This document shows, piece by piece, positions 46,301-53,940 of a stretch of DNA of 64,000 bases; the stretch's first letter is position 1, and every line of letters starts with the position of its first letter. Source of the DNA: Opitutia bacterium (GTDB lineage: Bacteria > Verrucomicrobiota > Verrucomicrobiia > Opitutales > Opitutaceae); NCBI GenBank assembly GCA_947474365.1, contig CANJIU010000017.1, positions 56,332 through 120,331 on the forward strand, given 5' to 3'. A program made the translations under genes and the position numbers. The notes beneath the pieces were generated by a model, which was not told the origin of the DNA, ran no database searches, and saw nothing but the letters and a program-made list of their open reading frames with translations.

Positions 46301-46385
46301 TCGTCGCGAGGTGCCGAAGGTCGGCCGCAACGATCCCTGCCCGTGTGGCAGCGGCAAGAAGTTCAAGAACTGCCACGGCGCCTGA
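43371..46385 (+). CDS. secA: Protein translocase ATPase SecA
   Basis: Motor of 1004 residues that drives unfolded preproteins through SecYEG. Seen: the Walker A variant ATGEGKTL (about residue 120), the preprotein cross-linking and long helical region carrying a family-dependent insertion (about 255-400, Lys/Asp/Glu rich), [46 protein letters not shown] and [11 protein letters not shown]. The C-terminus is a Pro/Ala linker followed by the SEC-C zinc motif [17 protein letters not shown], which binds SecB or ribosomes. Length is above E. coli (901) mainly because of the insertion, as in other large SecAs. ATG at 43371. Confidence 0.98.
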   Translation: MLSFLLKRFSGRHYKKFLEKARPTVARINELELSYQSLSDDQLKAKTVEFRSRIAAAADKRAALEEILPEAFATVKNAARRMVGQKVLVCEHELTWDMVHFDVQLIGGIAIHQGKIAEMATGEGKTLVSTLPLYLNSLTGRNTQLVTVNDYLARRDSEWMGHLYRFLGVSVGCIQQQMSPDLRREMYGCDITYGTASEFGFDYLRDNGMATRKEDQVQRDYWFCIVDEIDSILVDEARTPLIISGPAPIEREQPFTKLKPPIDRLVNDQMRLCNKIVTEAKELLEKPDASDDDKALAAHKMLQVKMGHPKNKQLLRLMETGSWRKLLDKTETDLNSDLNKDELYKVKEELLYVIDERQHQADLTEIGRNRLRPDNPDAFVLPDLATEFIDLDKDTTLSPEQREEKKLLAQQRYADVSEEIHAISQLLRAYSLYERDVEYVVTPDGKVLIVDENTGRVMPGRRWSDGLHQAVEAKENVAIERETRTYATITIQNYFRMYEKLAGMTGTAETEATEFNDIYRLSVQVIPTNKPCIRVDRNDSIFKTRRDKFVAVVKEIEAANKRGQPVLVGTVSVESSEVLSRMLKRTGVIHTVLNAKFHQQEADIVTRAGQRGAVTIATNMAGRGTDIKLGEGVRELGGLYVIGTERHESRRIDRQLRGRCSRQGDPGLTKFYLSLEDDLMRLFLQGNLASKLMEGSMQEGEELEHPWLNRSIESAQKKVEQQNYSIRKRLLQYDDVLNQQREVVYGIRNGAIHSDRPKDIIFEQITEELHNRLEVAGFAEKTGATQTAIEGVVGWLNAHFPISIRVDELSGRDTDALVAMLLERIQKAYAVKESVEIPEALGSLERYVVINAIDHHWQEHLTEMEELRRSIGLRSYGQKDPLVEYKGEAYKYFEELMNNVRLQICTGLFRSASNLESFENMLALLSRTAQAVGPSDTPAPARSAPPPPQITTTVTSSGPAPAAAAPEQEIVLPKVTIRREVPKVGRNDPCPCGSGKKFKNCHGA

Positions 46386-46572
46386 GCGTTGGGTGGGGCG
46401 GGCCTCCGACTCGCTCCGGTTCCTCCTTCAGCTTCTGCTGATTGTCGTCCGCACCCGGCTGCCCGTAGCGGGGTCCGGGTTCGCGTGCCGCTGACGTGGC
46501 TATTGCGCCCACGAGGGAATCTCCGGAGGATGGCGGTCCCCGAAAACCTCCAACCCGGCAGGTCCGCACCCG

Positions 46573-49500
46573 ATGACACGCTGTTACCGTTCGCTCCTTT
46601 TTTTCGTCGCCCTGATTTCCTCCGCCGCGGCGGCCGATGAGTGGCAAACCATCGCCGTACCCGGATCGTGGGAAGAGAAGGGGCCTCCCGCCGCCGGCAG
46701 CTACGACGGCATTGCTTGGTATCGCACCTGGGTGAAGGTGCACGACAGCTTTTTCACGAAGCACGAACGCAATCTTTTCGAGGAGTCGGTGAGCATCAAC
46801 ATCCGGAACCTGGCGGATGCGCACGAACTTTTCGTGAACGGAAAACGCATTGGCGGCGGCGGACAGTTTCCGCCTGATTTCAAGAGCGGGCGCGGCGACG
46901 TGCACCGCCACAAGGTCCCGGTCGGCACGTTGCGCAAGGGCGAGTGGAACGAAATTTCTCTGCGCGTCTACAACCGAAGCGGACCGGGCGGGTTTGTCGG
47001 CGAGGCGCCCTTCATCATGAACTATTTCATGGAGTCGGTTCTGGAGGGGCCCTGGCAGTTCCGCCTCGGCGATAACGTCCAGCCCGCGGGCGCACAGGTG
47101 GAGAAACCGTCGGAGTCCTCCTTCGACCAGTTTCGGGAATCGAATCGGGTCCTGGGCCGCTCTGCGGAATGGGTGACGGGCCCGGTGCTTTCTCCGGGCG
47201 ATTCCTGGGCGAGGATGAAGACCGCGCCGGATCTGCAGGTCGACCTGCTGTTGGCGGAGCCGTTGGTCGCGCAGCCGACTCACATGAGCTTCGACGAGCG
47301 CGGGCGGCTCTGGGTCACGCAATACCGGCAATATCCCTATCCGGCCGGCCTGAAGATGGTGAGCCGCGACAAGTACTACCGCGCGCACTACGACCGAGTG
47401 CCGCCGCCGCCGCCGAACCATGATCGCGGCGCCGACGTCATTTCGATCCACGAGGACACGAATGGCGACGGGATCTTCAACAAGCACACCGTGTTTCAGG
47501 ACGGCTTGAACATGGCCAATGCCGCTGTGCGCGGTCGCGGCGGCGTCTGGGTGATGAACACGCCGTATCTCCTGTTCTATCCGGACAAAAATTTCGACGA
47601 CATCCCTGACGGACCGCCGGTGGTGCATCTCCAGGGATTTGGTTTCGAAGACACGCACTCTGTCGCCAACGGCCTTGTCTGGGGGGCGGATGGTTGGCTC
47701 TACGGCGGGCAGGGCAGCACGACGTCGAGCCGGGTGACCCGGCCCGGGGTGGATGCTCCGGGCGCCGATGGCGTTTACTTCGAGGGCTGCATGGTCTGGC
47801 GCTACCATCCTGAGACGCGCGAATACGAAATTTTTGCCGAAGGTTCGGGCAACACCTTCGGCCTGGAAGTGGATGCCGACGGCCGGCTCTATTCCGGTCA
47901 CAACGGCGGTCAGACCCGCGGCTGGCATTATGTGCAGGGCGGGTTCTATCTCATGCAAGGGGTCGAGCCGGGGAAGTTTGGACCGCCGCGGAGTCCTTAC
48001 GCGTTTGGCGACTTGCCGATGATGCGGACGCTGACGCCGGTGCAGCGATTTTCCCACTTCGGCGCTTTCGCCGAAGGAACCGCGATGCCGGCGGGCTATC
48101 AGGGGCAGCTGCTCGCCATTGATCCGCTCCATAATGATGTGATCGCAGCGGAACGGATCGTCCGCGGCGCGACCTTTGAAACCAAGGATGTGGGGCGTCC
48201 GTTGTGGAGCGAGGACGTCGCGTTCCGCCCTCTCTTCATCGTCAATGCCCCGGACGGGGCGCTCTACATCTCGGATATGTACGAGTACTACATCGCGCAC
48301 GGGCAGCATTACCAGAGTCAGATCGATCCGAGTACGGGACGCATTTACCGGCTGAGTGGCGTCGGGGCGAAACTGGAAAACGATACGAACCTCGCGGCGA
48401 AATCGACGGCGCAGCTCGTCTCATTGCTCCCTCATCCGAATAAATGGCACCGACAGACCGCGGTGCGCGTGCTCGGCGAACGCAAGGATGCCGCCGGGGT
48501 GGCACTCCTCGAAAGCCTCCTCGTGGCGGATCCCGCGCGGGGCGCTCTTTCCGCGCTCTGGGCTTTGCAGCAGATGGGGCGCTTGAGCGATGCGACGGCG
48601 CAAAAGGCCCTGCGACATGCGTATCCATCGGTGCGGCTCTGGTCGGTGCGTTTTCTCGGGGACAAGTTTGGAATCAACCGCGGGCTGGGGTTGCGCGGAG
48701 TCGGTGCGACGGAGGCGGCGCGCGCCGTGCCCGCCGGGGTGATGGCGGAGTTGATCGAACTCGCCCGGCGCGAAGAGAACGCCGAAGTGCGTTCGCAGTT
48801 GGCGGCAAGCGCTCGCCGCCTGACAACCCCGCAGGCGCTGGCGCTGGTCTCCGTTCTCGCGAGCCGCGATGCCGACAAGGATGATGCCTTCATCCCCCTC
48901 TTGAATTGGTGGGTCCTTGAGGCGCACCTACGGGTCGACCAGCGGGCGGTGTTGGAAATGTTTTCTGACGCTGCGTGGTGGGATCGCCCGCTGGTACAGC
49001 AACACTTGCTGCCGCGGATAATGCGCCGATTTGCGTTGGACGGCCGGCGGCAGGATTTGATGGTGTGTGCGGAGTTGCTCCGCCGGGCGCCGTCGCCGGC
49101 CCACGCGGCGTTTCTGATGAGCGGATTTGAGGAAGCGTACCGTGGCCGGCCGATGTCCGGTCTGCCGGAGGAACTGCTCCAGGCCATGACGAGCGCCGGG
49201 CAATCGCCGCTAATGGTGCGGGTGCGGCAGGGAGAGGCGGCGGCGGTCGCGCGGGCGATCGGGATCGTCCGGGATGCCAAGGCCAACCTCAACGACCGCA
49301 TCCTCTACGCGGGAGTGTTCGGAGAAGTGAAGAACGACGCGGCGTTACCGGTGCTGCTGGAAGTGGCGGCGGGCAACGGTGCGGTCGCGCTCCGCAAAAC
49401 CGCTGTCGTCGCGCTGATGGCGTATGACCAACCTGACATCGGATCGTGGGCGGTCGCGCTCCTGCCGAAGACCGGCGGGGAGATGCAGACCACCTTGCTG

Positions 49501-50145
49501 GCGTTGCTCTCGAGCCGTGTTCCGTGGAGCGCGAGTCTCCTGCAGGCGATCGAACGCGGACGGCTTGCGGTCAAAACCGTCCCGCCGTCCGTCGTCGATC
49601 GCATGCGCGGGCAGCGGAGTGAGGCGCTGGCGCAACGGCTGGAAAAAATCTTCCCGTTGGCGACGGGTGGCGCGACGGACTTCAATCGCCGGATCGCCGA
49701 GGTCGAAACGATCCTCAAACAGGGCACCGGCGATCCGTATCAGGGTGAAACGGTTTTCATGGAGCGGTGCGCCAGCTGCCACAAACTCTTCTTCAAGGGT
49801 GGGAAAGTGGGACCGGAATTGACCGCGTATCAGCGTGACAATCTCGGGACGCTTTTGATCAGCATCATCAACCCGAACGCGGAGATTCGCGAGGGCTACC
49901 AATATTACCTCGCCGAAACGACGGACGGCCGGAGCTTGGGCGGTTTCCTCGTTGAACGCGATGCGCAGGTCGTGGTGCTGCGCGGCCTGGAGGGGGCGGA
50001 TCTCACGATTCGCCAGGCGGAGATCAAGGGCCTGAATCCCGTCGGACGCAGCCTGATGCCGGAAGGACTCCTCGACGGCCTGTCGCCGCAGCAGTTGAGG
50101 GATTTCTTTGCCTATCTGCGGATTTCGCAGCCGATCACGCGATAG
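46573..50145 (+). CDS. Secreted propeller/HEAT/c-type heme protein (membrane-bound dehydrogenase type)
   Basis: Exported protein of 1190 residues. A signal peptide is followed by a beta-sandwich resembling a sugar-binding jelly roll (about 20-200, PGSWEEKGPPAAGSYDGIAWYRTWVKV). A six-bladed propeller of the PVC membrane-bound dehydrogenase type follows (about 210-600, with HMSFDERGRLWVTQYRQYPYP and DTNGDGIFNKHTVFQDGL). An alpha-helical HEAT-like stretch covers about 610-1000. The C-terminal heme domain has one CASCH site near residue 1066 and the LRDFFAYL end. Such proteins are common in Planctomycetes and Verrucomicrobia and are thought to oxidise sugars or alcohols, but substrates are unproven. 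An exported oxidoreductase-like gene follows 60 bp downstream. Confidence 0.88.
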   Translation: MTRCYRSLLFFVALISSAAAADEWQTIAVPGSWEEKGPPAAGSYDGIAWYRTWVKVHDSFFTKHERNLFEESVSINIRNLADAHELFVNGKRIGGGGQFPPDFKSGRGDVHRHKVPVGTLRKGEWNEISLRVYNRSGPGGFVGEAPFIMNYFMESVLEGPWQFRLGDNVQPAGAQVEKPSESSFDQFRESNRVLGRSAEWVTGPVLSPGDSWARMKTAPDLQVDLLLAEPLVAQPTHMSFDERGRLWVTQYRQYPYPAGLKMVSRDKYYRAHYDRVPPPPPNHDRGADVISIHEDTNGDGIFNKHTVFQDGLNMANAAVRGRGGVWVMNTPYLLFYPDKNFDDIPDGPPVVHLQGFGFEDTHSVANGLVWGADGWLYGGQGSTTSSRVTRPGVDAPGADGVYFEGCMVWRYHPETREYEIFAEGSGNTFGLEVDADGRLYSGHNGGQTRGWHYVQGGFYLMQGVEPGKFGPPRSPYAFGDLPMMRTLTPVQRFSHFGAFAEGTAMPAGYQGQLLAIDPLHNDVIAAERIVRGATFETKDVGRPLWSEDVAFRPLFIVNAPDGALYISDMYEYYIAHGQHYQSQIDPSTGRIYRLSGVGAKLENDTNLAAKSTAQLVSLLPHPNKWHRQTAVRVLGERKDAAGVALLESLLVADPARGALSALWALQQMGRLSDATAQKALRHAYPSVRLWSVRFLGDKFGINRGLGLRGVGATEAARAVPAGVMAELIELARREENAEVRSQLAASARRLTTPQALALVSVLASRDADKDDAFIPLLNWWVLEAHLRVDQRAVLEMFSDAAWWDRPLVQQHLLPRIMRRFALDGRRQDLMVCAELLRRAPSPAHAAFLMSGFEEAYRGRPMSGLPEELLQAMTSAGQSPLMVRVRQGEAAAVARAIGIVRDAKANLNDRILYAGVFGEVKNDAALPVLLEVAAGNGAVALRKTAVVALMAYDQPDIGSWAVALLPKTGGEMQTTLLALLSSRVPWSASLLQAIERGRLAVKTVPPSVVDRMRGQRSEALAQRLEKIFPLATGGATDFNRRIAEVETILKQGTGDPYQGETVFMERCASCHKLFFKGGKVGPELTAYQRDNLGTLLISIINPNAEIREGYQYYLAETTDGRSLGGFLVERDAQVVVLRGLEGADLTIRQAEIKGLNPVGRSLMPEGLLDGLSPQQLRDFFAYLRISQPITR

Positions 50146-50205
50146 GCCGGAAGCGTGGGCCTTTTGAAGGTTGAGGCGCCCGGCGGGTGTCACCACGATG
50201 ACGCG

Positions 50206-51189
50206 ATGATCTTTTCCGCGCTCCGTTGTTTGTTGGTTTCCCTGATGCTGGTCGGCGCTGCTTGGGCGGCTGATATCCGGCTCGGCATGATTGGACTCGA
50301 TACGAGTCACGCCGTGGCGTTTACCAAAATTCTCCATGACTCCGCCGCGAAAGATTTCATCCCGGGAGCCAAAGTGGTCGGGGCGTTCAAGGCGGCCAGC
50401 CGCGACATTGAAAGTTCCTGGTCAAAAGCCGACGGTTACACGGACAAGTTGCGGACGGACTACGGCGTGACGATCTACGACTCAATCGAGGAACTGGCGA
50501 AGAACGTCGACGCGGTCCTAATCGAGAGTGTCGACGGTCGGCCGCACCTCGCGCAGGCGCGAGCGGTGATACTCGCGGGCAAACCGCTCTTCGTGGACAA
50601 GCCGCTGGCCGCGTCGTTGAAGGACGCGTTGGAAATCCTAGCATTGGCTCACAAGCACGCCGTACCGATTTTTAGCGCGTCGTCGCTGCGATTCGCCCGG
50701 GAAACTCTGGTGGTGCGAGAGGGCAGCGTCGGTCGCGTGTTGCACGCGGAGACCAGCAGTCCCGCACACCTGGAACCGACGCACACCGATTTGTTTTGGT
50801 ATGGCATTCATGGCGTCGAGTCGCTCTTCACGGTGATGGGGCCCGGGATCGAGAGCGTGACGCGGCGCAACAGTGCGGCCGGAGCCATCGAAGTGGAGGG
50901 CCGTTGGTCCGACGGGCGCACGGGAGTCTTTCGGGAGAGCAAGACGTACGGTGGCAAGGCGACCGGGGAAAAAGGTGAGGCGGCGATCGGCAAATACGAC
51001 GGCTATGCTCCCCTCGTGAAGGAGATCGTGAAGTTTTTGCAGACCAAGGTTTCCCCGGTGCCGGAGCGTGAAACGATTGAGATTCTCGCCTTCATGGAGG
51101 CGGATGCCTTGAGTAAGGCGCGCGGCGGTGCGCCGGTGAAAATCTCAGAGGTGCTGGCGGCCGCCGGCTACAAGCCTGCGGCGCGATAG
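50206..51189 (+). CDS. Exported Gfo/Idh/MocA-like oxidoreductase
   Basis: Protein of 327 residues from ATG 50206, with a clear signal peptide (CLLVSLMLVGAAWA) so the enzyme should act outside the cytosol. The Rossmann start reads IRLGMIGLDTSHAVAFTKIL, where the usual G-x-G-x-x-G is degenerate. The family EKP-like motif is LFVDKPLAASL, and the C-terminal part has HGVESLFTVMGPGIE. Members reduce or oxidise sugars with NAD(P). An exported one with an altered dinucleotide loop may bind cofactor tightly or have another role. It follows the heme/propeller gene closely on the same strand and is probably co-transcribed with it. Confidence 0.8.
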   Translation: MIFSALRCLLVSLMLVGAAWAADIRLGMIGLDTSHAVAFTKILHDSAAKDFIPGAKVVGAFKAASRDIESSWSKADGYTDKLRTDYGVTIYDSIEELAKNVDAVLIESVDGRPHLAQARAVILAGKPLFVDKPLAASLKDALEILALAHKHAVPIFSASSLRFARETLVVREGSVGRVLHAETSSPAHLEPTHTDLFWYGIHGVESLFTVMGPGIESVTRRNSAAGAIEVEGRWSDGRTGVFRESKTYGGKATGEKGEAAIGKYDGYAPLVKEIVKFLQTKVSPVPERETIEILAFMEADALSKARGGAPVKISEVLAAAGYKPAAR

Positions 51190-51196
51190 TCGCGGA

Positions 51197-51505
51197 TCAA
51201 CGCGACTCTGGCGGGAGCGCGCGGATCGGGGCGCTGAAGCGCGCATGCGCCACCGGGTCGACAGGACGGTGTTTGATCGTTGTCCCGGCCGGGTCGGCGC
51301 CGAGGTGATTGTTTCCCTTCCAGTTTTGTGCGGGGCGAATCGGGCGTGGTGCAAAGCCGCCGCCACAGTTCGGGCAAACGTTGAAGAGGATGTGCTCCAC
51401 GCAGTCCGCGCAAAACGTGCACTCGTAGCTGCAGATGCGCGCCTCCGTCGACGCCGGCGGAAGGGCCTTGTTGCAATTTTCGCAGGTAGGGCGGAGCTCA
51501 AGCAT
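51197..51505 (-). CDS. DUF1272-type cysteine-rich protein
   Basis: Protein of 102 residues starting at ATG 51505 (LELRPTCENC). Eight cysteines at about 8, 11, 25, 29, 32, 35, 44 and 47 form two zinc-ribbon-like knuckles in the pattern of DUF1272, a small family of unknown function. The C-terminal about 45 residues are polar and unlike the compact family core, an extension. In-frame starts further upstream (to 51721) are rejected because they run into the SRPBCC gene. It lies 88 bp downstream of that gene and is convergent with the oxidoreductase gene, whose stop is only 7 bp away. Confidence 0.85.
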   Translation of the reverse strand: MLELRPTCENCNKALPPASTEARICSYECTFCADCVEHILFNVCPNCGGGFAPRPIRPAQNWKGNNHLGADPAGTTIKHRPVDPVAHARFSAPIRALPPESR

Positions 51506-51593
51506 ACAGGAGGTGACGCCGACTTTGGGCGTGAGACGAGGGCGAAGCCGCTCCGGGGCGGAACAGTGCCGCCCATTTTTCGTCAGCTCAGGT

Positions 51594-52166
51594 TCAAAGG
51601 GAGCGTTGAATTCTTTTGTATTTCGCCACGAGCTTTGCGTGCGTCGCCCAGAATGGCGGAGGTGGCGTGCGTTCGACGGTCGCCAGAAGATGGGCGAGGT
51701 GGGTGTGCCAGCCGGATGCATAGTTGCAGAGTTCCTTGCGCTCCTCGCCGCTTGTGCGGTGCGTCAGGACGAGCAGCACCTGGCGACCCTGTGGTGTCAG
51801 CTCGAACGTCACCACTGAATCCTTGTCGCCAAACGTATAAACGAGCAGCCGCGGTGGCTCGCACTGCAGGACCCGTCCCTCGAAGGTCACGCCGGGATCC
51901 TGCACGTGGGCGTATTTCGCGGGCGGCGTTTCGTTGGGCGCGATGTTCCGGTGGTGCATCGTGAACACCACCTTGCCTCCCGCCTTCTGTTCGAGCACGC
52001 CGCCGCAAAACCAACGGGCGCGCTTCTTCTCGTCGGTGAGATACTCCCAGACGCGCTGGATCGGGCCGGGCAAGAGCCGGACGAGGCGGACTTCTCCGCG
52101 CTTCGCGAAATCGCCGGCTGCGGTGTTGTCGATATTTGTCTTGGTGGACTTGGTGGGCTTTTTCAT
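51594..52166 (-). CDS. SRPBCC (AHSA1-like) domain protein
   Basis: Protein of 190 residues with an N-terminal Lys/Thr-rich tail and the START-like helix-grip fold: VRLLPGPIQRVWEYLTDEKKRARWFCGG, GKVVFTMHHRN, VTFELTPQGRQVLLVLTHR and the C-terminal helix GWHTHLAHLLATVE. AHSA1-type proteins bind hydrophobic ligands in a pocket; the ligand is unknown. Its ATG overlaps the ArsR gene stop as ATGA, so the regulator and this protein are co-translated, a common bacterial pairing. Confidence 0.9.
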   Translation of the reverse strand: MKKPTKSTKTNIDNTAAGDFAKRGEVRLVRLLPGPIQRVWEYLTDEKKRARWFCGGVLEQKAGGKVVFTMHHRNIAPNETPPAKYAHVQDPGVTFEGRVLQCEPPRLLVYTFGDKDSVVTFELTPQGRQVLLVLTHRTSGEERKELCNYASGWHTHLAHLLATVERTPPPPFWATHAKLVAKYKRIQRSL

Positions 52167-52498
52167 GGGGAAGTCTTCCGGGCTTTCTTCTTCGCGGCGT
52201 CGCCGGCCCGTAGTTCGCGCTCAAGGACGTCGAGGCGCCGCGACCACACCGCCCGCGTTTCTTCGAGCCAGGTTTCCAATTCGTCGAGTCCGGCGGGATT
52301 AAGCGATTGAATGCGCGACTGGCCTTCGGTGCGCGTGACGATGAGCCCCGCCTCGCGGAGCACGTTGAGATGCTGGGAAATTGCCGGCGCACTTACGTCG
52401 AACTCCCTCACGAGCTCTCCCGCCGTCCGCTCGCGCACCGCGAGGAGTTCAACAATCCGCCGCCGCGTCGGGTCGGCGATGGCTAGGAGGCTTTGCAT
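52163..52498 (-). CDS. ArsR-family winged-helix transcriptional regulator
   Basis: Protein of 111 residues from ATG 52498 (QSLLAIADPTRRRIVELLAV). The helix-turn-helix lies about residues 28-70 (RTAGELVREFDVSAPAISQHLNVLREAGLI). The typical metal-binding Cys motif of ArsR/SmtB (ELCVCDL) is absent, so it is likely a non-metal sensor. It is coupled by a four-base overlap to the SRPBCC gene. In such pairs the regulator generally represses its own operon. The C-terminal tail is basic. An upstream in-frame start at 52576 would add 26 residues and is less likely. Confidence 0.92.
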   Translation of the reverse strand: MQSLLAIADPTRRRIVELLAVRERTAGELVREFDVSAPAISQHLNVLREAGLIVTRTEGQSRIQSLNPAGLDELETWLEETRAVWSRRLDVLERELRAGDAAKKKARKTSP

Positions 52499-52592
52499 GC
52501 CGCAATAGATTAAGAGACGGCTTAAATAAGCAAGCGCTAAAATACGGAGCTCCGGAAAATATCCGCGCCCTGCCAATAACCCCGGGGAGACT

Positions 52593-53138
52593 TCAAACCT
52601 TCAGTGAGCAGCGGAACCCGCGCCCGCTATAGTAGGAATCGGCGCCGTTGTGCCCGATGAAGACCCGGTTGTAGCGGCGATCCCCATAGATCGCGCCGCC
52701 GAGTTGGCGGATTTCCGTGGGCGTTTTCAGCCAACTCGACGACTTCGTGTCGAATTCCCCGAGTTGCTGCAGGACGAAATACTGCTCCTCCGTCAGCAAC
52801 TCGACGCCCATTGCCGCCGCAGCCTCCATGACGCACCCCTTCGGTGGAAATTTCTTCCGGCCATCCAACGCCGGCCGATCGTAGCAAAGGCTGGCGCGAG
52901 CGTCCGGACTTTGCGCCGCGCAATCCATCCAGCGATACTCTCCCGTATTCTCGTCCACGCTCACGACGTCCGGTTCTCCGCCGGTGCGCTCCAGTTCACC
53001 CAATGACCACAGCTTTGCGGGATTTGCCACCAGCTGCGCCTTCACCTTCGTCCAGTCGAGCGCGGCATGGCGGTACGGGTTTTTCTCAAAGCGCTCCTGC
53101 AACGCGTCGATCAGCTTTTCGCGTCGATCGAGTGACAA
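52593..53138 (-). CDS. DUF4256 domain protein
   Basis: Protein of 181 residues recognised as the DUF4256 family by ALQERFEKNPYRHAALDWTKV, GGEPDVVSVD, DCAAQSPDARASLCYDRPALDGR and the C-terminal HNGADSYYSGRGFRCSLKV. Function is unknown; family members are small soluble cytosolic proteins. An in-frame TGA lies just upstream, and the first available start is TTG at 53138, which matches the family N-terminus; no ATG lies at the right place. The gene precedes the ArsR/SRPBCC pair by 94 bp on the same strand. Confidence 0.88.
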   Translation of the reverse strand: MSLDRREKLIDALQERFEKNPYRHAALDWTKVKAQLVANPAKLWSLGELERTGGEPDVVSVDENTGEYRWMDCAAQSPDARASLCYDRPALDGRKKFPPKGCVMEAAAAMGVELLTEEQYFVLQQLGEFDTKSSSWLKTPTEIRQLGGAIYGDRRYNRVFIGHNGADSYYSGRGFRCSLKV

Positions 53139-53348
53139 TGTCTGCTTGGATTTTGGGGGCTTTCATGGCGGGACATTTTGATCGTTGGAAACTACCCTCA
53201 GGCTAATCCGTTTCAACTCCTGGCCCGGCCTCCAGGCTCGTGACGCCACGGCGCGTTACAACCGTCTTCCGTGGAATTTGCAGCCTTCCACGCGCAAATC
53301 GGCTAGGGCTGTTCCTCGCCGTGGGTTGGAACTTCGGGCATGCCCGAA

Positions 53349-53930
53349 TCAGATGGCGAACACCTTGGCGCCGCAGCGGATCGTGGCGGCCTTCGAGCCC
53401 GCGAATGTGCAGTAAAATCCCCGCAGGCCGTGATCGATGAATTGTAGGACGGATTTGATCGCCTCGGCGGACGCGTCGGGATCGCACAGGGCGTATTTGG
53501 CGAACGGCATGCAAGGCGGGGCGGCGAGCACCCTGGTGAGCGTGATAGGATCCTGACCGGTCTCGATCACGATGCCGGGGGCAACCTCCTCCAGCGTGAC
53601 GCGTGGCGCGGCTCCCTCGATGATGATGTTTTCGGCGGCGCACCCGAAGCTGAAGCGCTCACCGAAGCGGGTGCGCATGGTGTCGTAGTGGCGGGAGAAC
53701 CCGAAGCAGAGGGAGTTCTCGCCCCGGCTTCGTGAAAAGGGATGGGCCGCATGATGCACGTCCACGACGCAGCTCCCGTCCGGGGCGGGCGCGCACGCGC
53801 CACCGGGCGTGAGGAACATTTCATCCACCACGAGCAGCGCCGCCGGATCAAAATAGCGGGCCGGGCCGGTGCCAATGGTCAGACTGTGCCGCTGGATTTG
53901 AAGCCGGGTGATTTCGCCAAGAGGCCTCAT
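53349..53930 (-). CDS. MOSC-like domain protein
   Basis: Protein of 193 residues from ATG 53930 (RPLGEITRLQIQRHSLTIG), with VDVHHAAHPFSRSRGENSLCFGFSRHYDTMRTRFGE and FGCAAENIIIEG resembling the MOSC (MoCo sulfurase C-terminal) domain. MOSC proteins often handle sulfur or molybdenum cofactor; here the substrate is unknown. It begins 10 bp after the large methionine-synthase fragment, so it is the last gene of the metH operon, which may point to a role in methyl or sulfur metabolism, as an inference only. The in-frame start at 54092 is rejected because it overlaps metH. Confidence 0.65.
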   Translation of the reverse strand: MRPLGEITRLQIQRHSLTIGTGPARYFDPAALLVVDEMFLTPGGACAPAPDGSCVVDVHHAAHPFSRSRGENSLCFGFSRHYDTMRTRFGERFSFGCAAENIIIEGAAPRVTLEEVAPGIVIETGQDPITLTRVLAAPPCMPFAKYALCDPDASAEAIKSVLQFIDHGLRGFYCTFAGSKAATIRCGAKVFAI

Positions 53931-53940
53931 CGCAGACGCG

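Noticed and set aside
46473..46498. ACCCGG/CCGGGT stem after secA as a terminator
   Set aside because: Only six base pairs with a large loop and no T-run; too weak to call.
46363..48309. A 648-codon open frame on the minus strand
   Set aside because: It is opposite the propeller/heme gene and overlaps the secA end; the sense frame has repeated domain motifs.
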